Of a DNA stretch of 43,078 nt, positions 7,871-16,523 are shown in pieces. Below the pieces are notes generated by a model that did not search any database, was not told where the DNA came from, and was given only the letters and a program-made list of their open reading frames with translations. The DNA is from Oscillospiraceae bacterium. GTDB lineage: Bacteria > Bacillota > Clostridia > Oscillospirales > Acutalibacteraceae. Within the stretch, counting starts at the first letter, position 1, and every line of letters starts with the position of its first letter. The stretch covers positions 1 to 43,078 of the forward strand of contig JAISGQ010000037.1 in assembly GCA_031262985.1 (NCBI GenBank). Reading direction: 5' to 3'. The position numbers and the translations under genes are program-made.

Positions 7871-7905
7871 TGACAAAATTTAGATTTTTTCGCATTTTGT
7901 CAAAT
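7871..7905. promoter_or_regulatory. Dyad in the leader of the SH3/M15 gene
   Basis: TTGACAAAA pairs with TTTTGTCAA across a 17-nt centre. It may be an operator or a leader hairpin. Confidence 0.35.
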
Positions 7906-7939
7906 ACATTATGTATACTAAACTTTTGGAGGTACTCGA

Positions 7940-9721
7940 ATGAAAATACGAGCAAAATTCAAACCGCTAATTACAGCACTGCTTATTTTGTCAGTACTCA
8001 TTTCTCCCCTGCTCACATCATGGGAGGTATCGGCGGCATCGTACATAGTCAAGGTTTCTGCGACATCGCTCAATGTCCGTTCGGGAGCGGGAACTGGGCG
8101 TTCTATCGTCGGCGTTGCGTACAAAAACTCGGAGTACGCCTACCTCGGCGAGGCGAAGGACGCGGCGGGGACTGTGTGGTACAAGATTCAGTTCGGCTCA
8201 AAAACGGGATATATCACAAGTCAGTACGCCTCAAAGCTGTCGGGAGGAGAATCGTCCTCCGCTGTGAGCTACGTAGTGAGTATCACAGGCGGCACAGTCA
8301 ATGTCCGCGCGGGTGCGGGTACGGGCAACTCGGTTATCGGCACGTCTAAAATGGGGGAAAAGTACTCCTACCTCGGCGAGGCGAAGGACACGGCGGGAAC
8401 TGTATGGTATAAGATTCAGTTCGGCGCAAAGACGGGATATGTCACAAGCCAGTACGCTAAAAAAAGCCAAGGCACGACTACTACTCCTACGACAACTACA
8501 GCCGCGACTACAACCACCACTACCACCGCTAAGACGACTGCCCCCTCCTCCTCCGCGAGCTACGTAGTGAGTATCACAGGCGGCACAGTCAATGTCCGCG
8601 CGGGTGCGGGTACGGGCAACTCGGTTATCGGCACATCTAAAATGGGAGAAAAATACTCCTACCTCGGCGAGACGAAGGACACGGCGGGAACTGTATGGTA
8701 TAAGATTCAGTTCGGCGCAAAGACGGGATATGTCACAAGTCAGTACGCGAAGAAAAGTCAAGGTACAGCGACTACTACAACTACAGCCGCAACTACAACC
8801 ACTACCACCACTAAGACGACTGCCGCAGACAAGGACAAGTCGTATGTAGTGTCCGTGACAGGCAGTGCAGTCAACGTGCGCGCGGGGGCGGGTACGGGAC
8901 AGAGCATCCTCGGCTCGGCAAGAAAGGGCGAGGAGTACTCCTATCTCGGCGAGGCGAAGGACGCGGCAGGCACTGTGTGGTACATAATCCGATTCGCAGG
9001 GAAAAACGGGTATATTACGAGTGCCTATTCGGTAAAGAAGGAGGGTACGGTTGCTGAAACTCCTCAGCCCGACCCCGATGCGATAGTCTACATAAAGCAG
9101 GTCTACGCCACTGAGTCGCTTGTCAATGTCCGCACGGGAGCAGGAACGGCAAACGGAGTTTACGGAACAATCAAACAGGGCATTCTCTACGACTACCTCT
9201 CCGAAACCACGGTAGACGGCACAGTGTGGTATGAGCTTCGTTTCGGAGCAGGAAAAGCGTGGGTAAGCAGTGCCTACTCCGCGATTAAGTCAATCAAGGC
9301 GTACAAAAAGAGTGCCAATGTGAAGCTCAGCACTCATTTCAGCACGGACGATTTCGACTGTCAGGGAAGCGACTGCTGCACTGTAACGAAGATTGACGAC
9401 GAGCTTGTGGAGAAACTCGAAAAGCTGTGGGAGTATGTCGGCTCTCCTGTCGCGGTTACGGGCAGCGGGTACAGGTGTCCTACTCACAACGCGGCGGTGG
9501 ACGGTGCTTCCAGCGACTCCAACCACACAAGGGGCATTGCCGCCGACATAACCATATCGGGAATCACTCCCGAGGAGGCGGCGCAGGCGGCGATAGAGGT
9601 CGGCTTCACGGGCATAATCCGATACCCCGGCAAGCAGTTCAATCATGTCGATTTGAGGAGTACTACGCAGTATATGATTTACTCCGGCGGCTCATACCAG
9701 ATGGTGTCATCGTTCAATTAG
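7940..9721 (+). CDS. Secreted protein with five bacterial SH3 domains and an M15-type peptidase domain
   Basis: The 593-residue protein has a signal peptide (MKIRAKF, hydrophobic core, cleavage near VSA-A at about 33). Five SH3b repeats follow at about 34-95, 108-172, 206-270, 302-363 and 380-443, each with LNVR/VNVR-x-GAGT and GTVWYKIQF-type signatures. Thr/Pro-rich linkers separate domains 2-3 and 3-4. The C-terminal domain (about 460-590) matches the M15_3 metallopeptidase group: YRCPTHNAAV, SNHTRGIAADI and a closing NHVDLR supply the expected zinc ligands His, Asp and His. SH3b domains bind peptidoglycan; M15 enzymes cut cross-links or D-Ala peptides. So this is probably a wall hydrolase working outside the cell. 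ATG behind TGGAGGT. Domains 2 and 3 are almost identical in DNA, a recent internal duplication. Confidence 0.9.
   Translation: MKIRAKFKPLITALLILSVLISPLLTSWEVSAASYIVKVSATSLNVRSGAGTGRSIVGVAYKNSEYAYLGEAKDAAGTVWYKIQFGSKTGYITSQYASKLSGGESSSAVSYVVSITGGTVNVRAGAGTGNSVIGTSKMGEKYSYLGEAKDTAGTVWYKIQFGAKTGYVTSQYAKKSQGTTTTPTTTTAATTTTTTTAKTTAPSSSASYVVSITGGTVNVRAGAGTGNSVIGTSKMGEKYSYLGETKDTAGTVWYKIQFGAKTGYVTSQYAKKSQGTATTTTTAATTTTTTTKTTAADKDKSYVVSVTGSAVNVRAGAGTGQSILGSARKGEEYSYLGEAKDAAGTVWYIIRFAGKNGYITSAYSVKKEGTVAETPQPDPDAIVYIKQVYATESLVNVRTGAGTANGVYGTIKQGILYDYLSETTVDGTVWYELRFGAGKAWVSSAYSAIKSIKAYKKSANVKLSTHFSTDDFDCQGSDCCTVTKIDDELVEKLEKLWEYVGSPVAVTGSGYRCPTHNAAVDGASSDSNHTRGIAADITISGITPEEAAQAAIEVGFTGIIRYPGKQFNHVDLRSTTQYMIYSGGSYQMVSSFN
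8263..8850 (+). repeat. Tandem duplication inside the SH3 gene
   Basis: The segments from 8263 and from 8557 (period 294 bp) are nearly identical over about 195 bp and each leads into a Thr-codon-rich linker (ACT/ACA/ACC runs). Only a few silent or single-residue differences (for example GAG-GCG to GAG-ACG) separate them. Copy number is likely to vary among strains. Confidence 0.85.
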
Positions 9722-9738
9722 GAATAAGGAATAAGCAA

Positions 9739-9779
9739 AAGCACCCCGTGGGGAAATACTTCCTCCCCACGGGGTGCTT
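9739..9779. terminator. Bidirectional terminator hairpin
   Basis: A perfect 16-bp stem starting AAGCACCCCGTGGGGA lies between the convergent SH3/M15 and MATE genes. On the minus strand it is followed by TTTGCTTATT; on the plus strand the T-run is poor. Confidence 0.75.
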
Positions 9780-9829
9780 CTTAGCTGAACGAGTAGGAAG
9801 AATCCCTTGGGCTTCTTCCCTCTCTTTTT

Positions 9830-11194
9830 CTACCTTACAACAGAGTTGAGCCACTTGTCGCCTCTCCTGCGAATGAAACAGCCTACCGCCTTTATCACCT
9901 CGTCGAGCTTCATGCCCACAAGCACAAGCGCGGCAGGCAGTTTGAATACAAACGCCATGACCATCGCCAGCGGAATGGCAATCCCCCACAGAGCTATAGT
10001 TTCAAAGGTCAGGCAGAACTTGGTATCTCCCGCTCCTCGCAGCGTGCCTATCATGTACATGGTGGCGACAGACACGAAGAAGGAGACGACCGCAAGCACA
10101 ACTGTCATTTGCTTTGCCAGCTCCGCAGTTTCGGGGCGGAGTGAAAACAGTCCCACCGATATATCTCTCGTTGTAAATATTACAATGAAGCTCAAAACTC
10201 CGAGCAGTGCGCTGATAGTCTCAAGCTGTGTGCAGCGTCTTTTCGCGTCGCTGATTTTGTTCTCCCCTATCAGCTTGCCTACCAGCACCGCCGCCGCAGA
10301 GGACACGCCCAGATTGACTACAATCACGATGTCCTGTATCGTATTTACAACGGAGTTCGCCGCCACAGGGTCGCCCGCGCCGTAGGTGATATGTCCTAAG
10401 ATAGCCGCCTGCGCCGATATAGCCATTGCCCAGAGAAACTCGGTTATCATTACGGGCGAGCCGTAGGAGACCAAATCCTTAAACAGCAGTTTGTCGAACA
10501 GCTTTATGTCCTTAAACCTAAAGGACATTTTCTTGTCGATGAAAAAGACAAAGCACACAACAATGGTAAATTCCGCGATTCTCGAAACCAGAGTAGCTAT
10601 GGCAGCTCCGCGGATACCGAGGGCGGGCGCGCCGAGATTTCCGAAAATGAGAACCCAGTTTAAGAAGATGTTGAGGACAAATGAGGTCAGATTGGTTATG
10701 ACCGATATGAACACGACCTCTATGCTCCTGAAAATGCAGACAAGGGAGGCGGAGACCCCCATAAACATGAAGGCAAAGCCCATTATCCGCAGGTACTCCA
10801 CTCCTCCGGCGATAATTTGCGGGGAGGAGGTGAAGATACGCATTATCGTCTCGGGAATGGACAGCACCACGACTGTGAAAACTACCGACATGATAATGGC
10901 GATTTTGAGAATCATGGAGACAATTATCCGCACTGCGGGTATGTCCTTCCTGCCCCAATACTGGGAGGCGAGAACCATTCCTCCGCTTGCAAGCCCGAAT
11001 ATGAGAAGGGAAAAGATAAATATCGGCTTATTCGCCAAGTTCGAGGCGGAGAGAAACACGTCGGTTTCGTCTGCCAGACTGAGCATATATGTGTCCGCCA
11101 AGCCCACGGAGAAGGATATGAGATTTTGCAGAGCGATAGGCACGGCTATTACTAATAGGCTTTTGAAAAATGAATCTTTTTTTAGTTTTTTCAT
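9830..11194 (-). CDS. MATE-family multidrug/sodium (or proton) antiporter
   Basis: The 454-residue protein has about 12 membrane segments. MATE features include PIALQNLISFSVGLADTYML in segment 1, the repeat-type block ASQYWGRKDIPAVRIIVSMI, and VAANSVVNTIQDI with a Pro-rich ATGxG-like region in the second half. MATE exporters move organic cations and drugs outward using Na+ or H+ gradients. The substrate is unknown. The start is taken as MKKLKKDSF because CGGGATG lies at a suitable distance; MNIMKK starting 9 nt upstream is the alternative. It lies downstream of nifJ on the same strand but a terminator and a six-hairpin repeat separate them. Confidence 0.93.
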   Translation of the reverse strand: MKKLKKDSFFKSLLVIAVPIALQNLISFSVGLADTYMLSLADETDVFLSASNLANKPIFIFSLLIFGLASGGMVLASQYWGRKDIPAVRIIVSMILKIAIIMSVVFTVVVLSIPETIMRIFTSSPQIIAGGVEYLRIMGFAFMFMGVSASLVCIFRSIEVVFISVITNLTSFVLNIFLNWVLIFGNLGAPALGIRGAAIATLVSRIAEFTIVVCFVFFIDKKMSFRFKDIKLFDKLLFKDLVSYGSPVMITEFLWAMAISAQAAILGHITYGAGDPVAANSVVNTIQDIVIVVNLGVSSAAAVLVGKLIGENKISDAKRRCTQLETISALLGVLSFIVIFTTRDISVGLFSLRPETAELAKQMTVVLAVVSFFVSVATMYMIGTLRGAGDTKFCLTFETIALWGIAIPLAMVMAFVFKLPAALVLVGMKLDEVIKAVGCFIRRRGDKWLNSVVR

Positions 11195-11225
11195 AATGTT
11201 CATCCCGAAATTAACAAGATTAAAA

Positions 11226-11433
11226 TCCGTTGCCAAGGAGGCAAAGTTTAGGTCAAGCCTTTTCAAAGGCTTGCGGGTTCTTAGGGTAGCACCCTAAGTC
11301 GCTCTCCGCAGAGAGCGAAACTCTCTTAGCGTTCAAAAACGCAGGAGGGGTAGGAAGAAATGTCCCTAAGGACATTTCTTCCGTAGGGGAACCCTCGTCG
11401 GGGGTTCCCCTGTGTAGGTCGCCTTGCGACCTA
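11226..11433. repeat. Six-hairpin repeat (SHR) copy 1
   Basis: Successive stems: AAGCCTTT-tc-AAAGGCTT (11255-11272); TTAGGGT-agc-ACCCTAA (11281-11297); CGCTCTC-cgca-GAGAGCG (11300-11317); GGAAGAAATGTCC-ctaa-GGACATTTCTTCC (11353-11382); an AGGGGAACCC / GGGTTCCCCT stem; and AGGTCG-ccttg-CGACCT ending at 11433. Sister copies are at 24213-24418 (same orientation) and 36632-36845 (inverted). It lies between nifJ and the MATE gene. Confidence 0.85.
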
Positions 11434-11513
11434 TTTGTACTGAAATGTTTGCATTTTACGTGTCTGCGTACTATTTGCCTTTCACACCACACTAACAATA
11501 CACACAACTCAGA

Positions 11514-11543
11514 CGGAGGGGTTTCATCTCTAAAACCCCTCCG
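11514..11543 (-). terminator. nifJ terminator
   Basis: An 11-bp stem CGGAGGGGTTT / AAACCCCTCCG lies 43 bp past the nifJ stop on the minus strand. The following sequence is only mildly T-rich. Confidence 0.6.
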
Positions 11544-11585
11544 CCGCAATCTATAGTATTATACCCGTAATACCCGACTTAATTA

Positions 11586-14500
11586 CTACTCGCCGCTGTA
11601 AACCTTCTGAAGTCTTACAAGATGCTCGTACTTATCCTTTGCACCCTGCTCAGCCTTCGCGAAGAGGGCTTCGGCACGCTCGGGGAATGCGCGTGTGAGC
11701 GAATTGTAACGAACCTCGCTCATGATGAAGTCCTTATAGCTTGCTGTAGGAGCTTTGCTGTCGAGTGTGAACGGCTTCTCGTTAGCGGGATTGAATCGGA
11801 AGTTGTGCCAGTAGCCTGCCTCAACCGCCTTCTTCTCCTCCATCATGGAAACGCCCATGCCGCCCTTAATGCCGTGGTTGATACACGGTGAGTAGGCGAT
11901 GATGATAGACGGTCCGTTGTATGCCTCAGCCTCGTTGAACGCCTTGATTGTCTGGTTCATGTCAGAACCCATAGCAACCTGAGCGACATACACATAGCCG
12001 TAGCTCATGGCAATCTGAGCAAGGTCCTTCTTCTTAATCGACTTACCCGTAGCCGCGAACTGCGCCACAGAGCCGACAGGAGTGGACTTAGATGCCTGAC
12101 CGCCTGTATTTGAGTAAACCTCTGTGTCAAACACGAGAACATTTACATTTTCGCCTGATGCGAGAACATGATCAAGTCCGCCGAAGCCGATATCGTATGC
12201 CCAGCCGTCGCCGCCGAGAATCCATATGCTCTTCTTAGCGAGGTAGTCCTTGTCGGCGAGTGCCTTCTGAGCCATATCGTAGCAGGGGCAGCCCTCTGTG
12301 ATTGTCTCGAGCTGTGCGATAAGCGCGTCAGCCGCCGCTCTGTTCGCGCCTGAATCAGTCGCTGTGGAGAGGTAGTTCGCGCAAGCCGCTTTCAGCTCCT
12401 CGGAGGCACAATCCTGTGCGGAAATCTTCTCGATATACTCGGCAAGTCTGCCGCGAACCGCGTTCTGAGCAAGAGCCATACCTAAACCAAACTCCGCGTT
12501 ATCCTCGAAGAGGGAGTTCTGCCAAGCAGGACCGAAGCCCTTCTTGTTGACTGTGTACGGAGTGGAAGGAGCTGAACCGCCCCAGATTGAGGAACAGCCT
12601 GTTGCGTTTGCGATAAATGCTCTGTCGCCGAAGAGCTGAGTCATCAGCTTCGCATACGGAGTTTCGCCGCAACCTGCACACGCGCCGGAGAATTCGAGAA
12701 GCGGCTGCTTGAACTGGCTTCCCTTAACTGTAGTAGGAGCAAACTTAGCCGTTACAGCTTCCTTGTCGCTGAGTGTTGTGCCGTAGTTGAACACAGCCTG
12801 CTGTGACATCTGGCTGTCGATAGGCTTTAACTGGAGTGCCTTAGCACCCTTCTTGCCCGGGCATACAGCGGCGCATGAGCCGCAGCCTGTGCAGTCGAGA
12901 GTAGAAACTGTCATGCCGAACTTCATATCGGGAACGCCTGTCATGTCGAGGGTCTTTGTTCCCTCGGGAGCGGCTGCCGCCTCCTCTGCTGTCATTGCCG
13001 CAGGACGGACAACCGCGTGAGGACAGACATAGGAGCAGAAGTTACACTGTATGCAGTTCTCGGGAATCCACTCGGGAACGAATACCGCGATGCCGCGCTT
13101 CTCGTATGCGGCAGAACCCTGCGGGAATGTTCCGTCCGCGTCCTTGAGGAACGTAGAAACAGGGAGATTGTCGCCCTTCTGAGCGTTGACGGGGATGAGG
13201 ATGTTGTTGACGAAATCAACAAGGTCAGCGCGGTTGCCTGTAGCCGCCGCCTTGACTGTGTCGCCCTCGGAGTTTGCCCAGTCAGCGGGAACTTCTACCT
13301 TAACAACATTCTGATATCCCTTGTCGATAGCGGCGTAGTTCATGTTGACTATCGCCTCGCCCTTCTTGCTGTAGGACTTGTATGCCGCGTCCTTCATGAA
13401 CTTGACTGCGTCCTCGATGGGGATGATGTTCGCGAGCTTGAAGAATGCGGACTGGAGGATTGTGTTAGTCCTCGTCGCGCCTAAGCCTATCTCAACCGCA
13501 ATTGATGTAGCGTCGATAGTGTAGAGGCTGATGTTGTTCTTCGCGATATATGCCTTCATCTTAGCGGGAAGTCTGTTTGTCAATTCCGCTACATCCCACG
13601 CGCAGTTGAGGAGGAATGTGCCGCCGGGGAGGAGGTCCTCCACCATGTCGTACTTATCGACATATGACGGGTTGTGGCAGGCTACGAAATCCGCCTTGTT
13701 TACATAGTAAGTTGCCTTAATGGGCGACTTGCCGAAACGAAGGTGGGAGATTGTAACTCCGCCCGACTTCTTCGAGTCGTAGGCGAAATAGCCCTGAGCG
13801 TACATATCGGTGTGGTCGCCGATAATCTTGATGGAGTTCTTGTTCGCGCCGACAGTTCCGTCCGCTCCAAGTCCCCAGAATTTGCAGGAAGTAGTACCCT
13901 CCGGTGTTGTGTTCGGATTCTCCGAAACAGCGAGAGAGAGGTTTGTTACGTCGTCCTCAATGCCTATGGTGAATCTCTTCTTCATGTTTGCAGAGGCGAG
14001 GTTTCTGTATACCGCTATAATCTGAGCGGGAGTTGTGTCCTTAGAACCGAGACCGTAACGTCCGCTTGCTATTTTGATGCCTGTCATGCCGTTTTCGGCA
14101 AGTGAAGCGATAACGTCGAGGTAGAGAGGCTCGCCCAGTGAGCCGGGCTCCTTCGTTCTGTCGAGAACCGCAACAGCCTTGACTGTGGAGGGGATAGCCG
14201 CGATAAGACGCTCAGCAGAGAACGGACGGTAGAGGCGAACCTTGACCAGTCCTACCTTCTCGCCGCTTGCGTTCATGTAGTCGATTGTCTCCTCGATTGT
14301 GTCGCAGACAGAACCCATAGCGATGATAACCTTATCCGCGTCGGGTGCGCCGTAGTAGTTAAACGGCTTGTAGTTTGTGCCGACCTTCTGGTTTACCTTG
14401 TCCATGTACTCCTCTACAAGAGCGGGAACGGCGTCGTAGTAGGTATTGCAAGCCTCTCTCGCCTGGAAGAAGATGTCGGGGTTCTGAGCCGTTCCGCGAA

Positions 14501-15143
14501 GAACTGGATGCTCAGGGTTGAGCGAACGGCGGCGGTATGCGTCTACCGACTCCCAGTCGAGCATTTCGCCGAGGTCAGCATAGTCCCATGTTTCGATTTT
14601 CTGAATCTCATGGGAGGTGCGGAAGCCGTCGAAGAAGTGGAGGAAAGGAACGCGTCCCTTGATAGCTGTAAGATGTGCAACTGCGCCTAAGTCCATGCAC
14701 TCCTGTGGGCTGTTTGAGCAGAGGAACGCAAAGCCCGTCTGACGGCAGGCGTAGATGTCGGAGTGGTCGCCGAAGATGGAGAGTGCGTGTGAACACAGCG
14801 CACGAGCGGAAACGTGGATAACGCTCGGGAGAAGCTCTCCAGCCATCTTGTACATATTGGGGATCATCAGAAGCAGACCCTGCGAGGCGGTGTATGTTGT
14901 GGTCAACGCACCTGCCGCAAGCGAGCCGTGGACTGCGCCTGCCGCGCCGCCCTCAGACTGCATCTCTGTTACTTTGACCTCTCTGCCGAACAGGTTCTTT
15001 CTACCTGCGGCGGCATACTTGTCGGTTTCGTCCGCCATAACAGACGACGGAGTGATAGGATAGATAGCCGCAACGTCGGTGAACGCGTAAGATACGTGAG
15101 CCGCCGCGCTGTTACCATCCATGGTTTTCATAGTTCTTGCCAT
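11586..15143 (-). CDS. nifJ: Pyruvate:ferredoxin (flavodoxin) oxidoreductase
   Basis: The 1185-residue single-chain homodimeric type enzyme has the normal length. Domain order: pyruvate-binding N-terminal domain (AYPITPSS-like AIYPITPSSVMAD), domain II, gamma-like domain, an 8Fe ferredoxin-like region with CIQCNFCSYVCP (about 700) and CTGCGSCAAVCP (about 750), then the TPP domain with a proximal cluster cysteine in CAGCGETPY (about 823) and GDGWAYDIGFGGLDH plus SNTGGQASKSTP. It oxidises pyruvate and CoA to acetyl-CoA and CO2, reducing ferredoxin or flavodoxin, the core of anaerobic catabolism. The start is the ATG 9 nt behind AAGGAGG; a longer upstream frame lacks a ribosome site. It is divergent from the FMN-binding-like gene. 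Confidence 0.98.
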   Translation of the reverse strand: MARTMKTMDGNSAAAHVSYAFTDVAAIYPITPSSVMADETDKYAAAGRKNLFGREVKVTEMQSEGGAAGAVHGSLAAGALTTTYTASQGLLLMIPNMYKMAGELLPSVIHVSARALCSHALSIFGDHSDIYACRQTGFAFLCSNSPQECMDLGAVAHLTAIKGRVPFLHFFDGFRTSHEIQKIETWDYADLGEMLDWESVDAYRRRSLNPEHPVLRGTAQNPDIFFQAREACNTYYDAVPALVEEYMDKVNQKVGTNYKPFNYYGAPDADKVIIAMGSVCDTIEETIDYMNASGEKVGLVKVRLYRPFSAERLIAAIPSTVKAVAVLDRTKEPGSLGEPLYLDVIASLAENGMTGIKIASGRYGLGSKDTTPAQIIAVYRNLASANMKKRFTIGIEDDVTNLSLAVSENPNTTPEGTTSCKFWGLGADGTVGANKNSIKIIGDHTDMYAQGYFAYDSKKSGGVTISHLRFGKSPIKATYYVNKADFVACHNPSYVDKYDMVEDLLPGGTFLLNCAWDVAELTNRLPAKMKAYIAKNNISLYTIDATSIAVEIGLGATRTNTILQSAFFKLANIIPIEDAVKFMKDAAYKSYSKKGEAIVNMNYAAIDKGYQNVVKVEVPADWANSEGDTVKAAATGNRADLVDFVNNILIPVNAQKGDNLPVSTFLKDADGTFPQGSAAYEKRGIAVFVPEWIPENCIQCNFCSYVCPHAVVRPAAMTAEEAAAAPEGTKTLDMTGVPDMKFGMTVSTLDCTGCGSCAAVCPGKKGAKALQLKPIDSQMSQQAVFNYGTTLSDKEAVTAKFAPTTVKGSQFKQPLLEFSGACAGCGETPYAKLMTQLFGDRAFIANATGCSSIWGGSAPSTPYTVNKKGFGPAWQNSLFEDNAEFGLGMALAQNAVRGRLAEYIEKISAQDCASEELKAACANYLSTATDSGANRAAADALIAQLETITEGCPCYDMAQKALADKDYLAKKSIWILGGDGWAYDIGFGGLDHVLASGENVNVLVFDTEVYSNTGGQASKSTPVGSVAQFAATGKSIKKKDLAQIAMSYGYVYVAQVAMGSDMNQTIKAFNEAEAYNGPSIIIAYSPCINHGIKGGMGVSMMEEKKAVEAGYWHNFRFNPANEKPFTLDSKAPTASYKDFIMSEVRYNSLTRAFPERAEALFAKAEQGAKDKYEHLVRLQKVYSGE

Positions 15144-15299
15144 GTTTATAATGTCCTCCTTGTAATAGGATAAATCAGATATACTGCACAATATAATACC
15201 ACTAATTACCTTTCCTGTAAAGGCGAAATAAAGCATTTCGTTATTTTTTTGAAAGAGGGGAGCAAAAAATTAAAAATTCTGTTAAAAATGTGATAAATA

Positions 15300-15328
15300 T
15301 TGTGAAATCGGAAAAATAATGATAGAAT
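15300..15328 (+). promoter_or_regulatory. Promoter of the FMN-binding-like gene
   Basis: TTGTGA, 17-nt spacer, extended -10 TGATAGAAT. It predicts a short leader of about 25 nt before GGAGGAG and the ATG. Confidence 0.65.
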
Positions 15329-15359
15329 GGGTTAGCAAAATAAGTTTGGAGGAGACGCC

Positions 15360-15800
15360 ATGTCCGACATAAAAAAAGGCAGGAAGAAGATGTCTAAAAA
15401 GACAAAGTACTTCCTGATTGTATTCGCGATTTCAATTGTCCTCTCAATTTTCGCCATACCGAAAATTATTATCTCCCTCAACCAAGGGCTTGTGGAGAGC
15501 GAGCTTGTCATAAACGAGGTGGACACCACAAATATCCCCGACGGCACTTACTCCGCGAGCTTCAGCGCGGAGCAGATGGGGGCTACGGTCAACGTCACTC
15601 TCTACCTCGGCAGGATAACGGCGATTGAGTTTACCGACTGCAAGGGGATTGACCTCACGCGGGCAAATGAGATTATCGACGACGTGATAGAGTACCAGAT
15701 GCTCAACTCTCCGCAGTTTCCGAACTACACATATTCCGATAAGATACTGCTGAAAACAATCGAGGCGGCGTTGGATAATCAGGCGGCTAACGCCGCCTGA
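15360..15800 (+). CDS. Membrane-anchored FMN-binding-domain-like protein
   Basis: The 146-residue protein has a basic N-terminus, one membrane segment (about 17-40) and an extracytoplasmic domain. DGTYSASFSAEQMGATVNVT followed by a GRITAIEF strand resembles the start of FMN_bind (PF04205), and YSDKILLKTIEAALDN resembles its C-terminal helix. The usual flavinylation motif (S/T-G-A-S/T) is not visible, so covalent FMN attachment is doubtful. Relatives with the motif occur in Rnf/Nqr-type and extracellular electron transfer. A second ATG at residue 11 also has a purine-rich site. The final codons and the TGA lie inside a perfect 15-bp hairpin. It is divergent from nifJ. The family call is moderate. 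Confidence 0.6.
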   Translation: MSDIKKGRKKMSKKTKYFLIVFAISIVLSIFAIPKIIISLNQGLVESELVINEVDTTNIPDGTYSASFSAEQMGATVNVTLYLGRITAIEFTDCKGIDLTRANEIIDDVIEYQMLNSPQFPNYTYSDKILLKTIEAALDNQAANAA

Positions 15801-15806
15801 TTATCC
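15773..15806 (+). repeat. Perfect hairpin spanning the stop codon
   Basis: GGATAATCAGGCGGC / GCCGCCTGATTATCC, a 15-bp perfect stem with a 4-nt loop, encodes the last residues and TGA of the FMN-binding-like gene. There is no T-run, so it may protect the mRNA 3' end or slow termination rather than end transcription. Confidence 0.7.
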
Positions 15807-15823
15807 GAAATTCGATTATAACG

Positions 15824-15860
15824 AAAAAGCCGTAGAGACTTGATGTTTCTATGGCTTTTT
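15824..15860 (+). terminator. Intrinsic terminator
   Basis: AAAAAGCCGTAGA pairs with TCTATGGCTTTTT (one G-T pair), 24 bp after the end of the FMN-binding-like gene, followed by GTTGCTTTTTT. Confidence 0.85.
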
Positions 15861-15919
15861 GTTGCTTTTTTACCGCTTTTTCCGGGGTGTTTTCCTACAG
15901 CCACTAACTGTCGCTCCTA

Positions 15920-15963
15920 ATACTGCATCTCGCTTAAAGGTGCATTTAAGCGAGATGCAGTAT
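15920..15963. repeat. Perfect 19-bp inverted repeat with 6-nt loop
   Basis: ATACTGCATCTCGCTTAAA / TTTAAGCGAGATGCAGTAT with loop GGTGCA. It lies between the two convergent terminators and belongs to neither. Possible roles are an insulator, a protein site or a remnant of a small palindromic element. Confidence 0.7.
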
Positions 15964-16008
15964 ACTAAATTAACTTAAAAAAGCACTTGCCTCCTTTCGG
16001 CATACAAA

Positions 16009-16045
16009 ACAGCCCTGATTTTCATTCGCAGAAAATCAAGGCTGT
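16009..16045 (-). terminator. Terminator of the XRE regulator gene
   Basis: On the minus strand ACAGCCTTGATTTTC pairs with GAAAATCAGGGCTGT (one G-T pair) and is followed by TTTGT, 22 bp after the XRE stop. Confidence 0.8.
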
Positions 16046-16067
16046 ATATCAAGTTTAATTGCAAAAA

Positions 16068-16523
16068 TTAATTGTCGTCCTTGTTTTCCTTCTTGCGTCC
16101 TCTTCTCGAACGCTTGACATTCTCGTTGTCGCGCTTTATTTTAACTCCCAAAGATTCGAGCAAATCGTTTCGCTGCGAACCGCTCATGACTCTGAAGTAA
16201 AGGATAAGCTTACGCTCCTCCTTCGTGAGCTTGCCTATGAGTTCGGGACTGTTCTCATCGTTCCTGACCTCTTCCTCCTCGACGTCAATAGAACCGAGAC
16301 CGGAATCGGAAACGGGAGAGGAATCATCCTCATCATCGTCGAGAAGATCGCGGTAATCAATGTTAAACAGTCTTATCAGCTTTCCGACAGTTGTTATGTC
16401 GGGAGAGGTTCTGCCTATTTCATAATAAGCATAGGTAGACCTGTCGATACTGAGAACGTCAGCCACCTGCTGCTGTGTGTAACCACAGCTTATACGATAT
16501 TGCTTGAGCTTTTTGTAAATCAT
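16068..16523 (-). CDS. XRE-family DNA-binding regulator
   Basis: The 151-residue protein carries a Cro/CI-type helix-turn-helix in the first 60 residues (IYKKLKQYRISCGYTQQQVA, then SIDRSTYAYYEIGRTSPDI). An acidic linker follows (DLLDDDEDDSS). Near 105-130 an ELIGKLTKEERKLILYFRVM block recurs in clostridial XRE regulators, and the C-terminal tail is basic (RSRRGRKKENK). Target genes are unknown; XRE proteins usually autoregulate. The ATG is chosen because TGGAG lies 8 nt upstream; a GTG 9 nt earlier overlaps that site. It is alone between its terminator and a long AT-rich upstream region. Confidence 0.88.
   Translation of the reverse strand: MIYKKLKQYRISCGYTQQQVADVLSIDRSTYAYYEIGRTSPDITTVGKLIRLFNIDYRDLLDDDEDDSSPVSDSGLGSIDVEEEEVRNDENSPELIGKLTKEERKLILYFRVMSGSQRNDLLESLGVKIKRDNENVKRSRRGRKKENKDDN

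Noticed and set aside
8263-8850. Regularly spaced repeats that might suggest a CRISPR array
   Set aside because: They are long in-frame protein-domain repeats at a 294-bp period within a coding gene, not short repeats with unique spacers.
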